From Wuchereria bancrofti (lineage: Eukaryota; Nematoda; Chromadorea; Rhabditida; Onchocercidae), in contig SSBO01000003.1 in NCBI GenBank assembly GCA_005281725.1, positions 1,759,396-1,823,395 on the forward strand: a stretch of DNA of 64,000 nt. The letters run 5' to 3'. Positions within the stretch are counted from its first letter, which is position 1. Each line of letters starts with the position of its first letter. Positions 12,357 through 26,145 of the stretch are shown here, piece after piece. The translations under genes were made by a program, and so were the position numbers. The notes under the pieces were generated by a model, which saw nothing but the letters and a program-made list of their open reading frames with translations, was not told where the DNA came from and searched no databases.

Positions 12357-15300
12357 TACAATGACAGATATGCAATGTTAGCAGAAGCACTAGCAAAACA
12401 GAGTGTGGAGATGAGGAGAAGATCGGTGCCAATTCTAAAGGATGGAAGGGAGATGATTGTATGATTGTGGGGCGGTTGTGGAAAGGAGGCGGGGAACGAC
12501 ATGTGGCGCAGCGGATGGGCTGGAGGATCGATCTGTTGAGGGATGGATGTGGATAAGTAAGGCTCGTGGAGAAGGTTAGTCTCCGTGGCCTGCCTCTTTC
12601 TGGCCTTACCGCAGTCCTAGTGATCGTTAGAAGTGCTGGGCCATACATAAAACAAGGTTATAGAACGGAAACTGGACTGGAAAATGTGGGGAAAGATGGG
12701 TTTTTCTGGGTTGGCTATAACTTTAGCTTCATTAGAAAGTTTCGAATGGAATAATCGTAAGGGTTGAGAGGATGGGTCATTTGTTAAAATTTGCCAAATG
12801 ATCTCTCTGTACATCTGCTAAACAATACATTCATTACACTAATTAGTAAGGTAGCATAGGGTTATATCATTTAACATGAAATAAAGTGAAATTTTCAATT
12901 TGTCAGTTAGTAAAATGCTACTACTATCATTGATAATATAATGAAGGAAATTTTACGAAGATAATATTGCAAACTATTTAGAAATTCAAATTCCGTTGAT
13001 AGCATAAATTTAAATTATGGATTAAATCTAAAATAATTTTAAATGAACAGTTAATTTGCAAAGCTGATTAGTGTTAAAGTGGAAATTCGTTTATTTCTAA
13101 ATGTAAACAAAATGAAGAAAAAAGTAAGCGTTCATTATTTCACTAATAGAATGAAATTTCTTACATTCTATGCATTATTTGAATTACTATGTCATCTTTT
13201 GCATATATCTTATCACAATTATCTCTGCCTTTTAGAATAATATCAGTTCAATACTACTATGACAAAGCTTTTATAATAGATGCACTAATTACATTAGTAT
13301 TTGTCGTATGTAAACATATATGACTAAATTCTATCCGATTATAGTCAGGATTTGCATTTTAAAAGTAGTAATATCTGATGAAGTCTAGAATTTAATGAGT
13401 GTATTACTTTCTTCTGCTTAAGTACATATTCTTTAAATATCATTGAAATAGTTGATAATTTCAACAGTTACCATTTCAAACTACAAAGAATTCTGATCCA
13501 AATGGTTAGCTATTATTATAACGCATCCCACGTCTTACGTACGTTAGATTTTTGAAGATTTGACATTTCAAGGATTAGGATCTCAAGGAATACTTTGCTT
13601 CTCTTACTCTCGAAAATTTTACTTTTAGTTCGTTTTTCTTGAGAATGTAATGACAGTTGAGAATATTTCAGGTATTATAGCTCGAAATTTCAAAATATTT
13701 CAATGAAGTCAACTGAGTCAGTGTTCTATTCTATAGTGTATAATATAGAAATTGGTTAATTACCTATCTTATGAACATACTTTTACATTACAGTCCCTAA
13801 CAAATTGAGATATCCCGGGAAAGTAATGAGAAGAAAGGTAAAGGACTGTTTTTAATGTTTTATCGGTAGGAAGAATTTACAAAATCTCGATTTTATCGGT
13901 GATTATAGTGTTGTAGCGATGAAATGAATCAAATTTAGACAAAAAAAAATTGAAACTACTGTTGTTGAAGAAAAGAAAGAAAAACAAGGAAAAATTGAGT
14001 AGAAAGAAAAAAGAGAAAGTGTGAATTTACATTAAAATTGTAACATAAAAACTATCAGTGTATTGCAAAAATGAGCTTTTAATTTTTAAACGATTTTTTT
14101 TTAAAAGTTTTGTTCTTAACTTAAAGCGAATTTTCAATATTTTCTAATAGAATCTCTAACAGAAATTGGAAATGACTGATAGTTTTTATGCTAGTTGGAA
14201 AAGATAGAATAATCTTTTTTTTACTTTTAAATCCTTTTTAATTATTGATGGGTCATAGCTTCATTAATCCATTTACATTGTTACTTAAAAGATACCTATA
14301 GGAATAGGTAAATGTACAGTTCAAAAGTCATTATGTAAAAAAAAAATGAGACCTAAAAGTTAAAAGTAGATGTTAATGCATTTGTTTAAATTCAAAAAAA
14401 AATGGGTGAATGAATGAAAGTATTTTGAACAAAAGAAATTTATTTATGCGTCACATAGATTAGTCCGAATGGGACAAATGATAATGTCGTCTATCTAATT
14501 AATGGAAATCTCTAACAGAAATTGAAAAATATTACCACTCATCATTTTTATAAATATATTCAAAACTTTCACTCCTATAATCTATTACTCTTTCAATTTT
14601 TCTAGAAAGCAACTATTTCATAATAATATAAATTGAAATTAGAAATTGATGTAAGATTGGAAAAAATAAAAAAAGACGGAGTGAAATTTATTCATGTATC
14701 ACTCAATACAAACGTCATTGATGAACCATTCAATTTTATCAGTTTAACATCGATTTTCAATTTCACTGATAACACAGTTCAAATTTCCATCGAGAAATAT
14801 TAGCTATTAACTACTTTAGTGGAAAACAAGTATCTGAAAATTTGACTGAAGAGTTAACTGTGTCAATGAAAATAACTATTAGATTGTTTTTTGATAAATA
14901 ATTATAAGTTCTCAATTCAAAATTTTAATATATCAAATGTTTTTGAGTCACTAAAGTATAGAAAAAAGATTACTGTCAGTTGATCATGATATTGTTTGCA
15001 AAGGAACGGTAAACAATATTTGTTCAAAAATTACAAAAGTTTTGTTAAGCTGAGTAATTTCAAAATTTGATATCAATTACTTTTTTATTAAATATACAAA
15101 GAAATCTAACTCAATAATCTTTGTATTTTAGCAATACATTCGTTTTTTGCAAACATCAAAAATTGACGATTGAAATGGACTGAAAAAAATTTATGACAAA
15201 AATAATACGATAAGATTTTTAAAATTACACTAAAATTTAGAAATGAAAATAATGAATTATTCGTTCAGGATCGTTCAAATTATCATTTCTGTTAAAAAAT

Positions 15301-15530
15301 ATGACATATGTAGCAGTCAGGCCTAATTGATTACCAGTAAACTATAATATTCCGCCACTCCAATTATTCATCTGTCCTTTTCCGCCGCTATATTTAAATT
15401 GTCTTGTAAGGATAGCACTATTCGAGAGAAGCGAAAAAAAAAAAGAAAGTTTTCTTTTCTTTATTTGAACTGCTAACAAAGATTGCTTTGTTTCATTTCC
15501 ACATTTGTAATCGTTAATAAAAGTATCAAA

Positions 15531-15564
15531 TTTATCAGTTGATTTAATTAAATCAACTGATAAA
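15531..15564. repeat. Perfect 34-bp palindrome
   Basis: Bases 15531-15547 are the exact reverse complement of 15548-15564, with no spacer. The half-site begins TTTATCAGTTGATTTAA. It is not a simple repeat. Confidence 0.9.
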
Positions 15565-17484
15565 ATGATTTTATTAAAACTCAATAAAGTAAGTTATACT
15601 AATAAGCTAATCAATTATTTACATCTATACGATAACTAATTGTATGATTATATATCAGAAAAAAAAAAAAGGAAAATTGTTAGCAGAGAAAGGGAAAAAG
15701 AAAATTCCATAATACAATGTCAATTATTTGTTGCATTTCGTTTGTACTTCAAAAACATACAAATAATCATTGATAGAAATTTGCACATATTTGAGCATTT
15801 TCAAAGGTTTTTCTCCTTTAACATGAAAAGAAAAAAAAAAAAAAAATTCCATAATACATTAAAAGGAAAAAATTCGAATGATAAAAGGTTGAAATTACAT
15901 ATGAAAAATTCTTTACATCCTAACTAATACCTTTGCTATGAAAATTTTATAATGAAATAAAATAATGATTAATTAAAAAAAAGATAACAGTAATAAATGA
16001 GAAGAAAATTTTTAGCACTATTACATAATTTCCTGTGTCAACAATATTTTCTCTTGTTAATTAGTGTAAAAATTGTCATCTATGGCACGAATGTTATCAT
16101 CATTATCGTTATCATTGTCATCATTTCCATTGTCATCGTTCCTGTCATTATCATACTTTAAATATGAATAGCAAAAAAAAATAATAAAATTATAAAATAA
16201 TATGTGTATGTATTTTAAAATAAAATTATTACTATTAAAATGACATAAAAAGAGAAAAAAAGAATTTTTTATTGCAAGGAAAAAATTCTATTGGAATGAC
16301 AAACTTTTTTTTTTTGAAGGAAAAGAAATTGAAAGTAAACTTTTCTGTTGAATTTCTCACCAAAAAAAAAAAAAAAAGAAATGAAAAGAAAAGAAAAAAG
16401 GAAAGAATAGCAATTGAACAACAATATGCTGTTTAGTTATGCTTCCTTCCTTTTCATCAAATAGTTCAAATATTTGATTATTAATTACAGGGAAAAAAAG
16501 AATCTCTGAATTCTTTTCTAATCAAAACAAAATCTTTTGTATGACAACCAATTTTCATTTTAACTAAATCAAATAAATAAAACAGAAATCTCTAATAATT
16601 ATTCCATTTTCAGACATGTAAATATACCTTATGTAAAGTTGTTAACGTTAACTTTCATCAATTATTAATATCAATTCAAATAATACTTCACAATTTTTTG
16701 CATCAATTTTTTTTGCATCAATGGCGCGAATCTCATTGATAATTTATTCTTAAAGCAATTTTATTATTTAATTCAATCTTACCTATAACAATAATCATTC
16801 ATGAATGATACAAAGTATTCCATTCTTAAGTTGACAGCAATTATCTATTATTTTCAACTTAATGAATCTGAAAAGAAAAAGATTATGGAATGAAACCATC
16901 CTTATAAATGATGGATTTAAATCTAAAAGATAAAAAATATTACTGTTACTAATTCTCGAGAAGAATTGATCTCAAGAATTGAAGGTTAGATAAATAGACC
17001 GTCAGTATTTATAAATGATTACATTATTTAAAGATTTTGATTTTAAGCAGCTGTTTTAAAATGATAAATCTATTCTAGATGAATCTATCTGAACGTTTTG
17101 CTGTCATTTATTAGAGAAAACTAAATATATGCACAAATTTGTTGGTTACTAAAAGTATCTTTGGCTGTGATAAAATCACCTTTACGTGATAATTTCTATC
17201 ATGAATAACGGATAGGAAGTCAATATTGTAAATGAAATATTTTAAAAATACTACTAAAACAATTAGGAGGAAAAGAGATCTATCAAAATCACAAACTTTG
17301 CCAATTCACCTTATCATTTTATCAAACAATTAAAATAAAGAGCTCCAATCCTTTTTATCACTTTAACATTGTATTAGTCATCATCTATTCTTTTATCTGA
17401 TTTTGAAAGCAATCTTCATATTCTTTTCAATCCTCCTTATCAACATATCATCTTTATTTTATCCATCCATCTTAACATAATAAT

Positions 17485-17550
17485 CTCTTTCTTCTCTTTT
17501 CTCTCTCCCTCTTCCTCCCTTCCCCTCTCTCTCTCTCTCTCTCTCCATTA
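17485..17550. repeat. (CT)n pyrimidine tract
   Basis: A run of CT and CCT words ends in an uninterrupted CT repeat. Confidence 0.8.
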
Positions 17551-17627
17551 TAGTTAAATCGATTTTTCAAATTAGCCATTTCTCTTATCCAACGGACAAA
17601 AAATTGTGCCCGCAAGTGGACGTCACA

Positions 17628-17752
17628 TGGGATGATGATGATGATGATGCTTTATCGATATACGCTGCTGCATAAATCGAAATTGCCATTACATGTGTAT
17701 GTATGTGTATGTGTATGTGTATGCATGTATGTATGTGTATGTGTGTATGTGA
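17628..17752. repeat. (GAT)n and (GTATGT)n microsatellites
   Basis: Several GAT units (17632-17650) are followed, after a short unique segment, by GTAT/GTGTAT repeats at 17695-17752. Confidence 0.8.
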
Positions 17753-18805
17753 GGAGTATAGGATTATAATTGGGGCATAGTGAGTGATTCAGAGTATTTC
17801 ATTAGGAGGGAAAGACGCCATTGGCAAGTGGTTCCTGTGGTTTTGCAGGAAAATTGCAAAGTGAGAAATTGCAAGAAAGAGGCATGCATGAAAGAATCTC
17901 TCAAATAAATTACCTACCCGAGGAAATGAGCAATTGAATTTACCCTCTGTAAGAATTGACCATTGACCAATAATAGAGTTGTGGTCAATTTTTGATGCAA
18001 CAAATGCAAATAAAAGATCGAATATCACTTCCATAGTATATTTCATATCCTTTCTTTATTACTATAATTATAATTACTAATTTAAGTAATTAACAAAGAA
18101 AAAAAACGCATTAGATTAAGTTAAAGTTGTGCGACTTTAATCATTGCTAGTAGTTTGTTAAATTAATAGAGGAAAGAAAAAGTTGCAAACTTTTACAGAG
18201 AACATTTCAACAGCTAAAATCTCTCAATAAAAGCTTACATAATAGAAAGATAGAATATTTGAACAGCTGTATAACATTTCTCTTATCACATTTCAACCAT
18301 TTTTGTTAATGCTTGCTTATTTGTAAAAAGAGAAAAAATTTCTCGATAATTGCAAAAAAAAAAAAAGGCAATGATAATTAATGCAAATTATATGAAAAAA
18401 AAAATTTTTTTTCTTATTTTTAGGTATTAATGAGTTGAAATAAAATAATTTAATGCGAATTAGCTGAAAATGGATGTAAACTTTTAGCTTCATTTCAATA
18501 ATATATACACATTTATGATAATATGATAGCATCAAGGAAATAAAGATTAAATCATACATTTAGAAAAAAAAAATCTTACAAATATTTAATTTTGTTTGAA
18601 TGATAATGTTAAATTTAAAAATTATTGTAAATAAATTCATAAATTCATACTTAAGACCAATTATGGGCAATAATTTTTTTTTTTTTTTTTGTCCTTTTTT
18701 GTTCCAACTAAAAATATTTTGAAAATTTAAGAAAGACTAGTTTGAATTTGAATATTTCAATGATTTTGTTAGATAGAACATTTCAGCACATCGTTGGAGT
18801 TAATT

Positions 18806-18838
18806 TCTTGTGACAATGGTAACAGCATTGTCACAAGA
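18806..18838. other. Perfect 13-bp stem-loop
   Basis: The arm at 18806-18818 (TCTTGTGACAATG) is the exact reverse complement of 18826-18838, with a 7-base loop, GTAACAG. The element CAACAGCATT recurs just downstream. No gene is adjacent and the function is unknown. Confidence 0.8.
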
Positions 18839-20774
18839 TAGCAACAGCATTCAAGTTACTTTAATAGAACTCGTTTTTCACATTTTATTTCTTCTTCATC
18901 GATGACGAAATGGTTAAATGAAAATGAAAAAAAAAAAAAAAAAAGATAAGGAAGACGAAGAAAGAAAAATGAAAATAATCAATGTTTTTAGCGAAATTAT
19001 GATTTCTTTTTGGGGTCTTTTCTATTCAGTCAAATAAAAATTATTGCATCTTTTTTTTTTTTTTTCTGTGCAAACAGCAATATACTTAAGAAAGGGAAAT
19101 TATTTCGAATGAAAATTTCAATGATTGAAATATTTCATCCATTATTTATTCTATGCTGTAATATTAAATTAAAGGAAAAAAAAAACAACTTAAAATAATA
19201 AATAATAATAATAATATGCTATTATCTTATTATTGCAAAAATTCCTCAAATTAATTTATTTTATAGCTAAAATTGGAAATGAATAAGTAAGTGCATTTAA
19301 ATTATCAGATAGGAATTAATTAAAAAATGGAAATTTGTTGATATAATTTTTCTTTATTTGATAATTCACATTAAAAAAAAATGTTTGTTAACATTCCGCT
19401 AACTTGATGCCATTTGAAAATTGAATTATTGACTTTGTTATTAGAAATGATAAAACCTATGTCATTAGTGGCAATTATATTTTAGTATAATTATCTTTTA
19501 AATTTAAAATTTCGAGAATAGACGGAACAATAAATTAGTAGCAACGTCTGACAATGTGTGTAATGCGTTACTAGTGGTCTGCAATTTATGATCATTTAGA
19601 TAAAAGATTTAAAAAAAAAAAAAAGGAAACAAATGCATTCCAATAGTAAACTAGAATCAAATTTGCAATATTTGTAATTTTCAAAAGTTTGAAAAGATTA
19701 AAATTAAATTAAGAATATATTATTTAAATGATTTTCATAAAGAAAATTTATTAATACTTGTATTATGCATTATCATTTGCACTTAAGTTACCACAATACG
19801 TCATCTATTTTTGTAAGATGAAATGATGTTAAATATTTCAAAAATGATATTTGAGTATATTTTCCACTTTTTTAGACATATATTCTAATACATACCTTAT
19901 TAAATAACTTGTTGATTTTTCATATTTTTACTGATATTAAATAGATTTCAGATAAAAAAAAAAAAAAAATTAAATAAATCAATCAATCACTATCGTAGAT
20001 ATTAATGATTTTTTTTGCTCAAAGCTATTTAATCAAAACATTCAAATTATTATTTCTGTAGTATGATCAAATGATCTAATTCAGTGAGATTCTTTACAAG
20101 GGAATTTCAATACATTTCGAAATTACAATAATTGAATTTAATGAATTATCATTTTATTTCAGGTAAAATTTGTCCGAATAGTTTTTTGAATATCTAAGAA
20201 ATTGTTCAGTTAAATTAAGGATCCAATGGATATTTTTAAGATACTTCATTTTCAAACTGTTGTTTTTATTTTAATTTTAGATATTTGATTTCTAATGGAA
20301 TTAAAGTAAACATTCTGAATAAATATTTATGAGTGATTTGATAATATTTAAATAGTAATATTACCAACGTGAAAAATGCATTATTTTTAAGCTTAAATTA
20401 ATCGTACGATCCAAAAATAAAAAAATTTGTTAAGTTGATCTCTAGTATCTTTCAATCTTAACACAACAATTAGTCATTGATACTATCATTTCTGAACGCT
20501 TCGGAAAATTTTTGCAAGTTAATTTGAACAGATGATTCATGTGTGAAAAAAATTTTTTTTTTTTTGATAAAAAAACACTTCAATAATTTTAATGTTCATA
20601 TCAATTTGAGATTTTACTTGATCATTTAACGTTTAAATTGATTCGTTCAGTAGTATCACTTGTATTCATTTTATTATTCATTTCATTTCACGTATATTTT
20701 GACGTACCTTTCGTTTGTACCGGATATGGTCTATTATCTACCGGCAATATGTAAATTTTTAGTAGGAAAAATTA

Positions 20775-20784
20775 TTTATTTATT
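20775..20784 (-). terminator. Tandem poly(A) signals after the scramblase-like gene
   Basis: On the minus strand two overlapping AATAAA hexamers (20784-20779 and 20780-20775) lie 18-27 bases after the stop codon. This is a plausible cleavage and polyadenylation signal giving a very short 3' UTR. Confidence 0.5.
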
Positions 20785-20801
20785 ACAGTGCATAATTACA
20801 A

Positions 20802-23800
20802 TTAACAGCGGAATAACATTGAAAAAAAAGAGCTACAACAGGATTGACGTTGAACAAATTCCGAAACGGTTAAACGGGCAAATGCAGCCAAAGCTAATAA
20901 CTTTAATTGGAAACCACCAACATTTTTAGTAAAGTAAATTGTACTGTATTCCTCCATTCGAGCCATTTCTTGACCGGATCCTTCTAACACACAGATCCAT
21001 ACGGTAACCCTGAAATTTTGCAAGTTTATAATCATTTGTAAAAAAATTTTAATTTATATTGAATCAGTATTTTCTATCCTTTTTTAATTTCAAAGAAGAA
21101 ATCCTGGAAATGTATTCTGAAATTTTATAATCTATAAAAATCAAAATTATAGAAATTTGATATATATAAACCTTTTGAATATAATTATTATAACAATCGA
21201 TAAATTAATTTGTATTTAATTAAATTTACTTCATTTTTCATTAATCAGACTAATTTTCATCTATCAATCGTTTAATATTTACTTAAGCTATTCATAAAAA
21301 CCGTTTCCTTAGCAACTTGAAAATTGTATGGATCAGTCCATAAATTATAAATGTCTGTGCTACGACTTTCTAACTAGTCTATAATATATAATATTAGAAT
21401 ATGAGTTGATTATATTATATTAATGAATATTTAATCAATAAATGAACGACTTCCTTTGCCGTATTTTAATTAGTTAAATTTAAAATTTGAAGAGGAAGGA
21501 TTCCTTTTATCAATTAGTAAATAAACCATTGGATTAATTTTATTTTGAAAATAGCATTAAACTATACTCTTAAATTAATGTAAAAATAAAATAACCTTCC
21601 GTATGCACTTTCGGCAGCTAAAATTTTTGCTACCGTTTGTTTATCACTATCTTCTATCAGAAATGGATCACCTGAAATAATTTATGAAGTATGAAGATAT
21701 GACACATAGAGGTGTCTTTGAAGTTATACATACTTATGAATAATTATAACACTAATTATATCATATGAATAATTAAGAGTAAAATTAACAAATGCATAAG
21801 TTCTACATTATTTATTTACTACGAAGTGTAATATTTTGAAGAAGCAAAAAAGAAATGAAACAAAGTTGTATGAAAACATAAATTTTTGAAATTGAACAGG
21901 AAGAATAATAAATATACAATAGATATTTGATACTAGAATTTGTTTACTGATTAATTTAGAAGGCAAACTTACCAGGCACAAAGTAACCGAATAAATCACC
22001 GTTCCAATCATTTACAACAACTAAAGGTGGTTCTAATTTATTCCTAGAAATACATCCGACAGTTGAACTTTTCGATATGAGTAGAACCGTTCTACCATAT
22101 GATTCCAAAATCATTGTTGATTTATCACAGTTTACTTCTTCCCAAATATCAAACAACGGGAAATCAATGGAATCGGTTACCTGACACCTTAGTTTACAGT
22201 AGCAGTTATTATGGTAGTGTTTGTACTCAGAATTTAATTTTACATTGAATTTAATTTTTCATTTGAAATTGCGAATAATATCATTTGAAAGAATTTAATA
22301 ACTGAAAACTTAACAACAGAGAAGTTAAATGAAAAACTCAATTTCAGGTCATATCACTAAGCTATATATGATTTAAAAGTATGTCAAGCTTTTGAAATAA
22401 TTCGATGCTATTTCAAAAGGACAAAATAAAAAACTTAATGGATAGACAAAAAATGTATTTAAAAAATATAGGAAAGAAAAAATTACAGTTGAGTAAATAA
22501 GTACCTGTAATTCAGTTCCAGCTCTTCGAATCCTTAGCAATGATGCATCGCTCAAATAAAATAGTACTTGTGATTTATTTGGCATGAAATAATATTCATA
22601 TTTACGTGGTATTGATGCCAGTTCCTAAAATGAACTTTATTGTCGATTTAAAAAAAAAAAATAAACAGAGCATATTCTTTTGTCTTCCAAATAAATAATT
22701 TATTTTTTAAATTAGGATTCAACTTTAAATTTTATAGTTCGAGTTGAAAAAGATTTAATTTCAAATTAAAATTCAATATTTCAGTAAGCAGATTAAAATA
22801 ATTATCAATAATATTTCTATTAGTTACAGAAAAATACTCAAATTTAAAATGCTAATAGATTCATCGGATGATGTCTACGAAAGTATATTTTTACAACATA
22901 GCAATGAATAATTAAAGTCAGAAAGACAAATATTTTTTCTTTTTTAGTTTTCAATTTTTAAATCTATTTGAGTAGCAAAGTGTAAAAACCCAAATCATCC
23001 CAGTGTTTACTCCTCCCTCATATTTCCGAATTTTTGAAACAAATTGAATAGAATTATCGTATTTTTTATTTACCGAAAATATTTTTATATTTGATATCAT
23101 ATGAAAAAAGTTTTTGAAACTTTATAAATGTAATGTTTCTTCAAAAACGAAAAACTTAAATGTTAGAAACTCTTGTACTTTTGAAAAAAAGAAGACTAAC
23201 TTTTCTCATATTGGCATTTGTAGAACTTTTGTGCATATTTTAGAATTATTTAATACTGCTAATTAACAATGACTAGTTTATGAAAAGAAATAATGCGAAT
23301 TTGATTTGTCATTCTTTCAAAGTTTTTATCTAATTCTTATTCGCTACTCCTACAATCAATAATAACTCAAGCATTACTTAGCAATTAGATTATTCAAATT
23401 ACATTTTAAAAAATTTAAATAGTGTTGATTTTTTCTTTGGAACGATGCTTGATCAAAGTTAAACTTTTCTAACCAATGTTACCGATCAATATTATCGAAT
23501 CTTTTCAACGGGAAAATCAATCATAGAGTGTAATTAATGTAAAAAGATGAACTATTATTGAAAGAAGAAAGAATGATCGTGAAAATGGAATATTTAGTTT
23601 TACAGCTATTGAATTTTTTTTTCACTTTTTTTTTCTTTTTTGATAAATCTCTAAGGACTTGAGCTAACATCACCATTCTTGCATTCTTACTAGCTTTTTT
23701 TTTTCTTTTTATTCTTTCAAACTAACAATTTGTCCCAAATTTTTACTTTAGTGAAAAGAAAGGAAGAAATTAAAGATAAATCATTTAATCGATATGATAA

Positions 23801-24246
23801 GATCTAAAACATATATCGAATAATTTATCGTACATTTCAATAACATTAATAGCATATAAAATTGGTAATTAAACGAGCTATCGTGATAAAACCAAAATAA
23901 AATTGTGATAGAATCAAATTAAAATATGTGAAAAAAAAAAAGGATAATTTAATGTATATCTCTATTCATTCACCTGTGGATCCATATCATCATCAATGTG
24001 ATTAGGTTGAAAACTTCGCGGTGACATATCACTACCACCTGCTGCATGGTTGTTTGTAAGCACCGTTATTATATCACCATTACTATCATGGTATTTCAGA
24101 TTGCTATTTCTGTTGTTATTGATGGTAGCGGTAGCAGTGGTAGCAATCGATCCGGAATAATGATGACGGTTTATAGTTGGTAGCTCACTAAACGATGTAC
24201 CGGGCTGTGGAATATTCGAATTACCGGCACCGATCAACAACGACAT
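20802..24246 (-). CDS. Scramblase/tubby-fold-like protein, 294 aa, 5 exons
   Basis: Exons: 24246-23974, 22624-22505, 22180-21973, 21671-21596 and 21009-20802; phases agree throughout. The first exon encodes a low-complexity N-terminus (T-, N- and S-rich) with no signal peptide. Residues from about 95 form a beta-rich domain. The segment NGDLFGYFVPG, then FLIEDSDKQTVAKIL, resembles the phospholipid scramblase pattern GY-x-I ... F-x-I-x6-V-x-K-I. VLEGSGQEMARMEEY and a hydrophobic C-terminal helix-like segment (LKLLALAAFARL) occupy the places of the corresponding scramblase strands and buried helix. A C-terminal QRQSCCSSFF could be palmitoylated. This fold assignment is by eye and tentative; calcium-binding and transport activity are not shown. 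The start follows an acceptor 8 bases upstream. Confidence 0.72.
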
Positions 24247-24265
24247 TGTTATAACTGGAACATAA
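24247..24265 (-). promoter_or_regulatory. Splice acceptor 8 nt before start codon (probable trans-splice site)
   Basis: Minus strand TATGTTCCAG|TTATAACAATG. The acceptor is close enough to the ATG to be a spliced-leader acceptor; a cis-spliced 5'UTR exon cannot be excluded. Confidence 0.5.
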
Positions 24266-25375
24266 TACGCCAATATTTTAACACTTCAGTTCAAATTTTT
24301 CAAATATTCTAAAGAACAGGAAAAAAAAGGACATATTTTGAGATGAAATGTTTAAATCAATAACTGTTGCATTAAATGAAATTTATAGGAATCACTATTA
24401 AATAATAGTCAACGAAAGAACATCAAGAAATTCGGTGAATGTTTACATTTAGAGTAACAAGACAGATAACCTTAAAAATTATTGAAAAATTTCTTAAATC
24501 CCAAAAATGTAAGATTTCGCAGCGATCAAATCATATATTATACAAAATTAATTGATAATAATAATGATAATATTTATTATTAAAGTCAAACTATTAGAAT
24601 CGTAAAAAAAAACAGTGCTAATATATGTAAATTTAATTCCCAATTAACAATTAATTTATTCAGGACTTCAGAATAGTCGTAGATAAGTATTTTCAGCATA
24701 ACATTCCTTTATACAAAAGATAAGAAAACCAATAGGTAGCACATTTGATTTTTCGGTCTATTCCGGTTCATCCTTGTTTTCACTTATTCATTTTCTCTTC
24801 TTTCCCACAGCAAAAGATATTAAAACTTTTCGCAGCATAAATAATGTGTGTACCTATTGAAACTTTGGGAAAAGCTATGAAAACAGAAAAGAAGTCTGAA
24901 TTTTTATTACAAAAAGTTAAGAAATTAAAGAATTTCTCCTTTAAAGTTTCCGTTTCAAATTAGCTATCATTTATATAAGTTCGACAAAGAACTTCAAAAT
25001 ATCGAATAGTACGTTTTTCGTCGGAAGTTTTGCAATGGATAAATGAGCAAAAGAAGTTAGCAAATTAAAGGTTAGAAATTTAGCAATTTCAAACTTAAAA
25101 TGCTGAAATGAATAAAAATGCTTCAATCTTGTTAAAGTAGTCGTCAGACTTAAGAGTGAAAATATCTTTGAAAGCAAGGAAAATGGAACCAATAAGCTGA
25201 ACATAGAAGCACTCATCATTATTATCGATGCTGGATTGGTGCTAATGGCCGAAAGTTGTATTGAAGTAGCAGAAATAGAAATACTCTTAGATTATTGGAA
25301 TTATTAAGGTATCTAACTGTTACCAAAGCAATTAAATTTCCATTATGTTAATTATGATGTTATATATTTTAGAAG

Positions 25376-25400
25376 TAAATAAATAAATAAATAAATAAAA
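25376..25400. repeat. (AAAT)n microsatellite
   Basis: About five AAAT units in tandem. Confidence 0.8.
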
Positions 25401-25933
25401 TATACGAACAATTCTTCATCAATAAGATGGATGGATGACATTCAGAAATAAACAGATCGAAAAGCAAAAACTACAAAATTTTCAGAAAAATATTTAGCAT
25501 TTTTTAATTAACAATTTTTTTTCTTTCTTTTCTTTTTTTTTTTTTTTTTAATAAATGACGGATGAATAGAGCGATAAAAATTGAAACTGTATTTCTTTTT
25601 TTTTCTAAAATGATCATACCTGAAAAGTGTCAACAAAAATTTCATTGATAAAAATGCGATAAATGGTGAGGGAAATAGAATTGAAATGCTAAGGAAATGG
25701 TTCAAATGAATAATAATAGATTGTTTGGAGCAAAGCATGAAAAGGTTTTTAAAAATAAGCTATTCTTGGAAGGATAGGGCCTAAATAAACTATTATTTAT
25801 TTCATTATTTATCCAAACTAGTTGCTGTAAAATAGCTTAGCCTTTTACGGGGCACCCATGGGCATAAAGCATTGGTATTTAAATTATACTTCAAGAGATA
25901 AAGAGGGACAGGGAGAGAGAGAGCATTAATATT

Positions 25934-26145
25934 ATTGCTATTATTATTATTATTATTACTAATATTATTATTATTATTTGTTATTATTACTACTATTTGC
26001 TATTTATTATTATTATTTGTTATTGTTATTACCATTTGCTGTTTGTTATTATTATTATTATTACATTATTATTTGTTATTATTATTACCATTTGCTATTT
26101 ATTATTATTATTATTACATTATTATTATTGTCATTATTATTAATT
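25934..26145. repeat. (TTA)n block with a higher-order repeat
   Basis: TTA repeats are punctuated by three copies of a word of the form AC(C/T)ATTTGCT(A/G)TTT(A/G)TTATT near 25990, 26030 and 26090. This suggests duplication of a roughly 40-60 bp unit within the microsatellite. The open frames across it are repeat artefacts. Confidence 0.75.

Larger units (their letters stand above)
6766..20774. other. 14-kb gene-poor interval upstream of the receptor
   Basis: No exon is supported. The interval contains G-rich tracts (7190-7310, 12150-12600), microsatellites (7620-7690, 8520-8990, 9857-9880, 10070-10105, 11090-11150, 17485-17550, 17630-17752), a perfect 34-bp palindrome at 15531-15564 and a stem-loop at 18806-18838. 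It lies 5' of the receptor and 3' of the scramblase-like gene, so promoter and enhancer elements of the receptor are expected here. Confidence 0.5.

Noticed and set aside
12292..12648. Two overlapping minus-strand ORFs of about 117 codons
   Set aside because: Both frames are open only because the G-rich island lacks TA-rich stops. The possible donor near 12604 is in the wrong phase for the receptor's first coding exon.
17789..18046. An 85-codon minus-strand ORF with hydrophobic stretches
   Set aside because: No splice context, no recognisable motif, and phenylalanine-rich as expected from AT-rich non-coding DNA.
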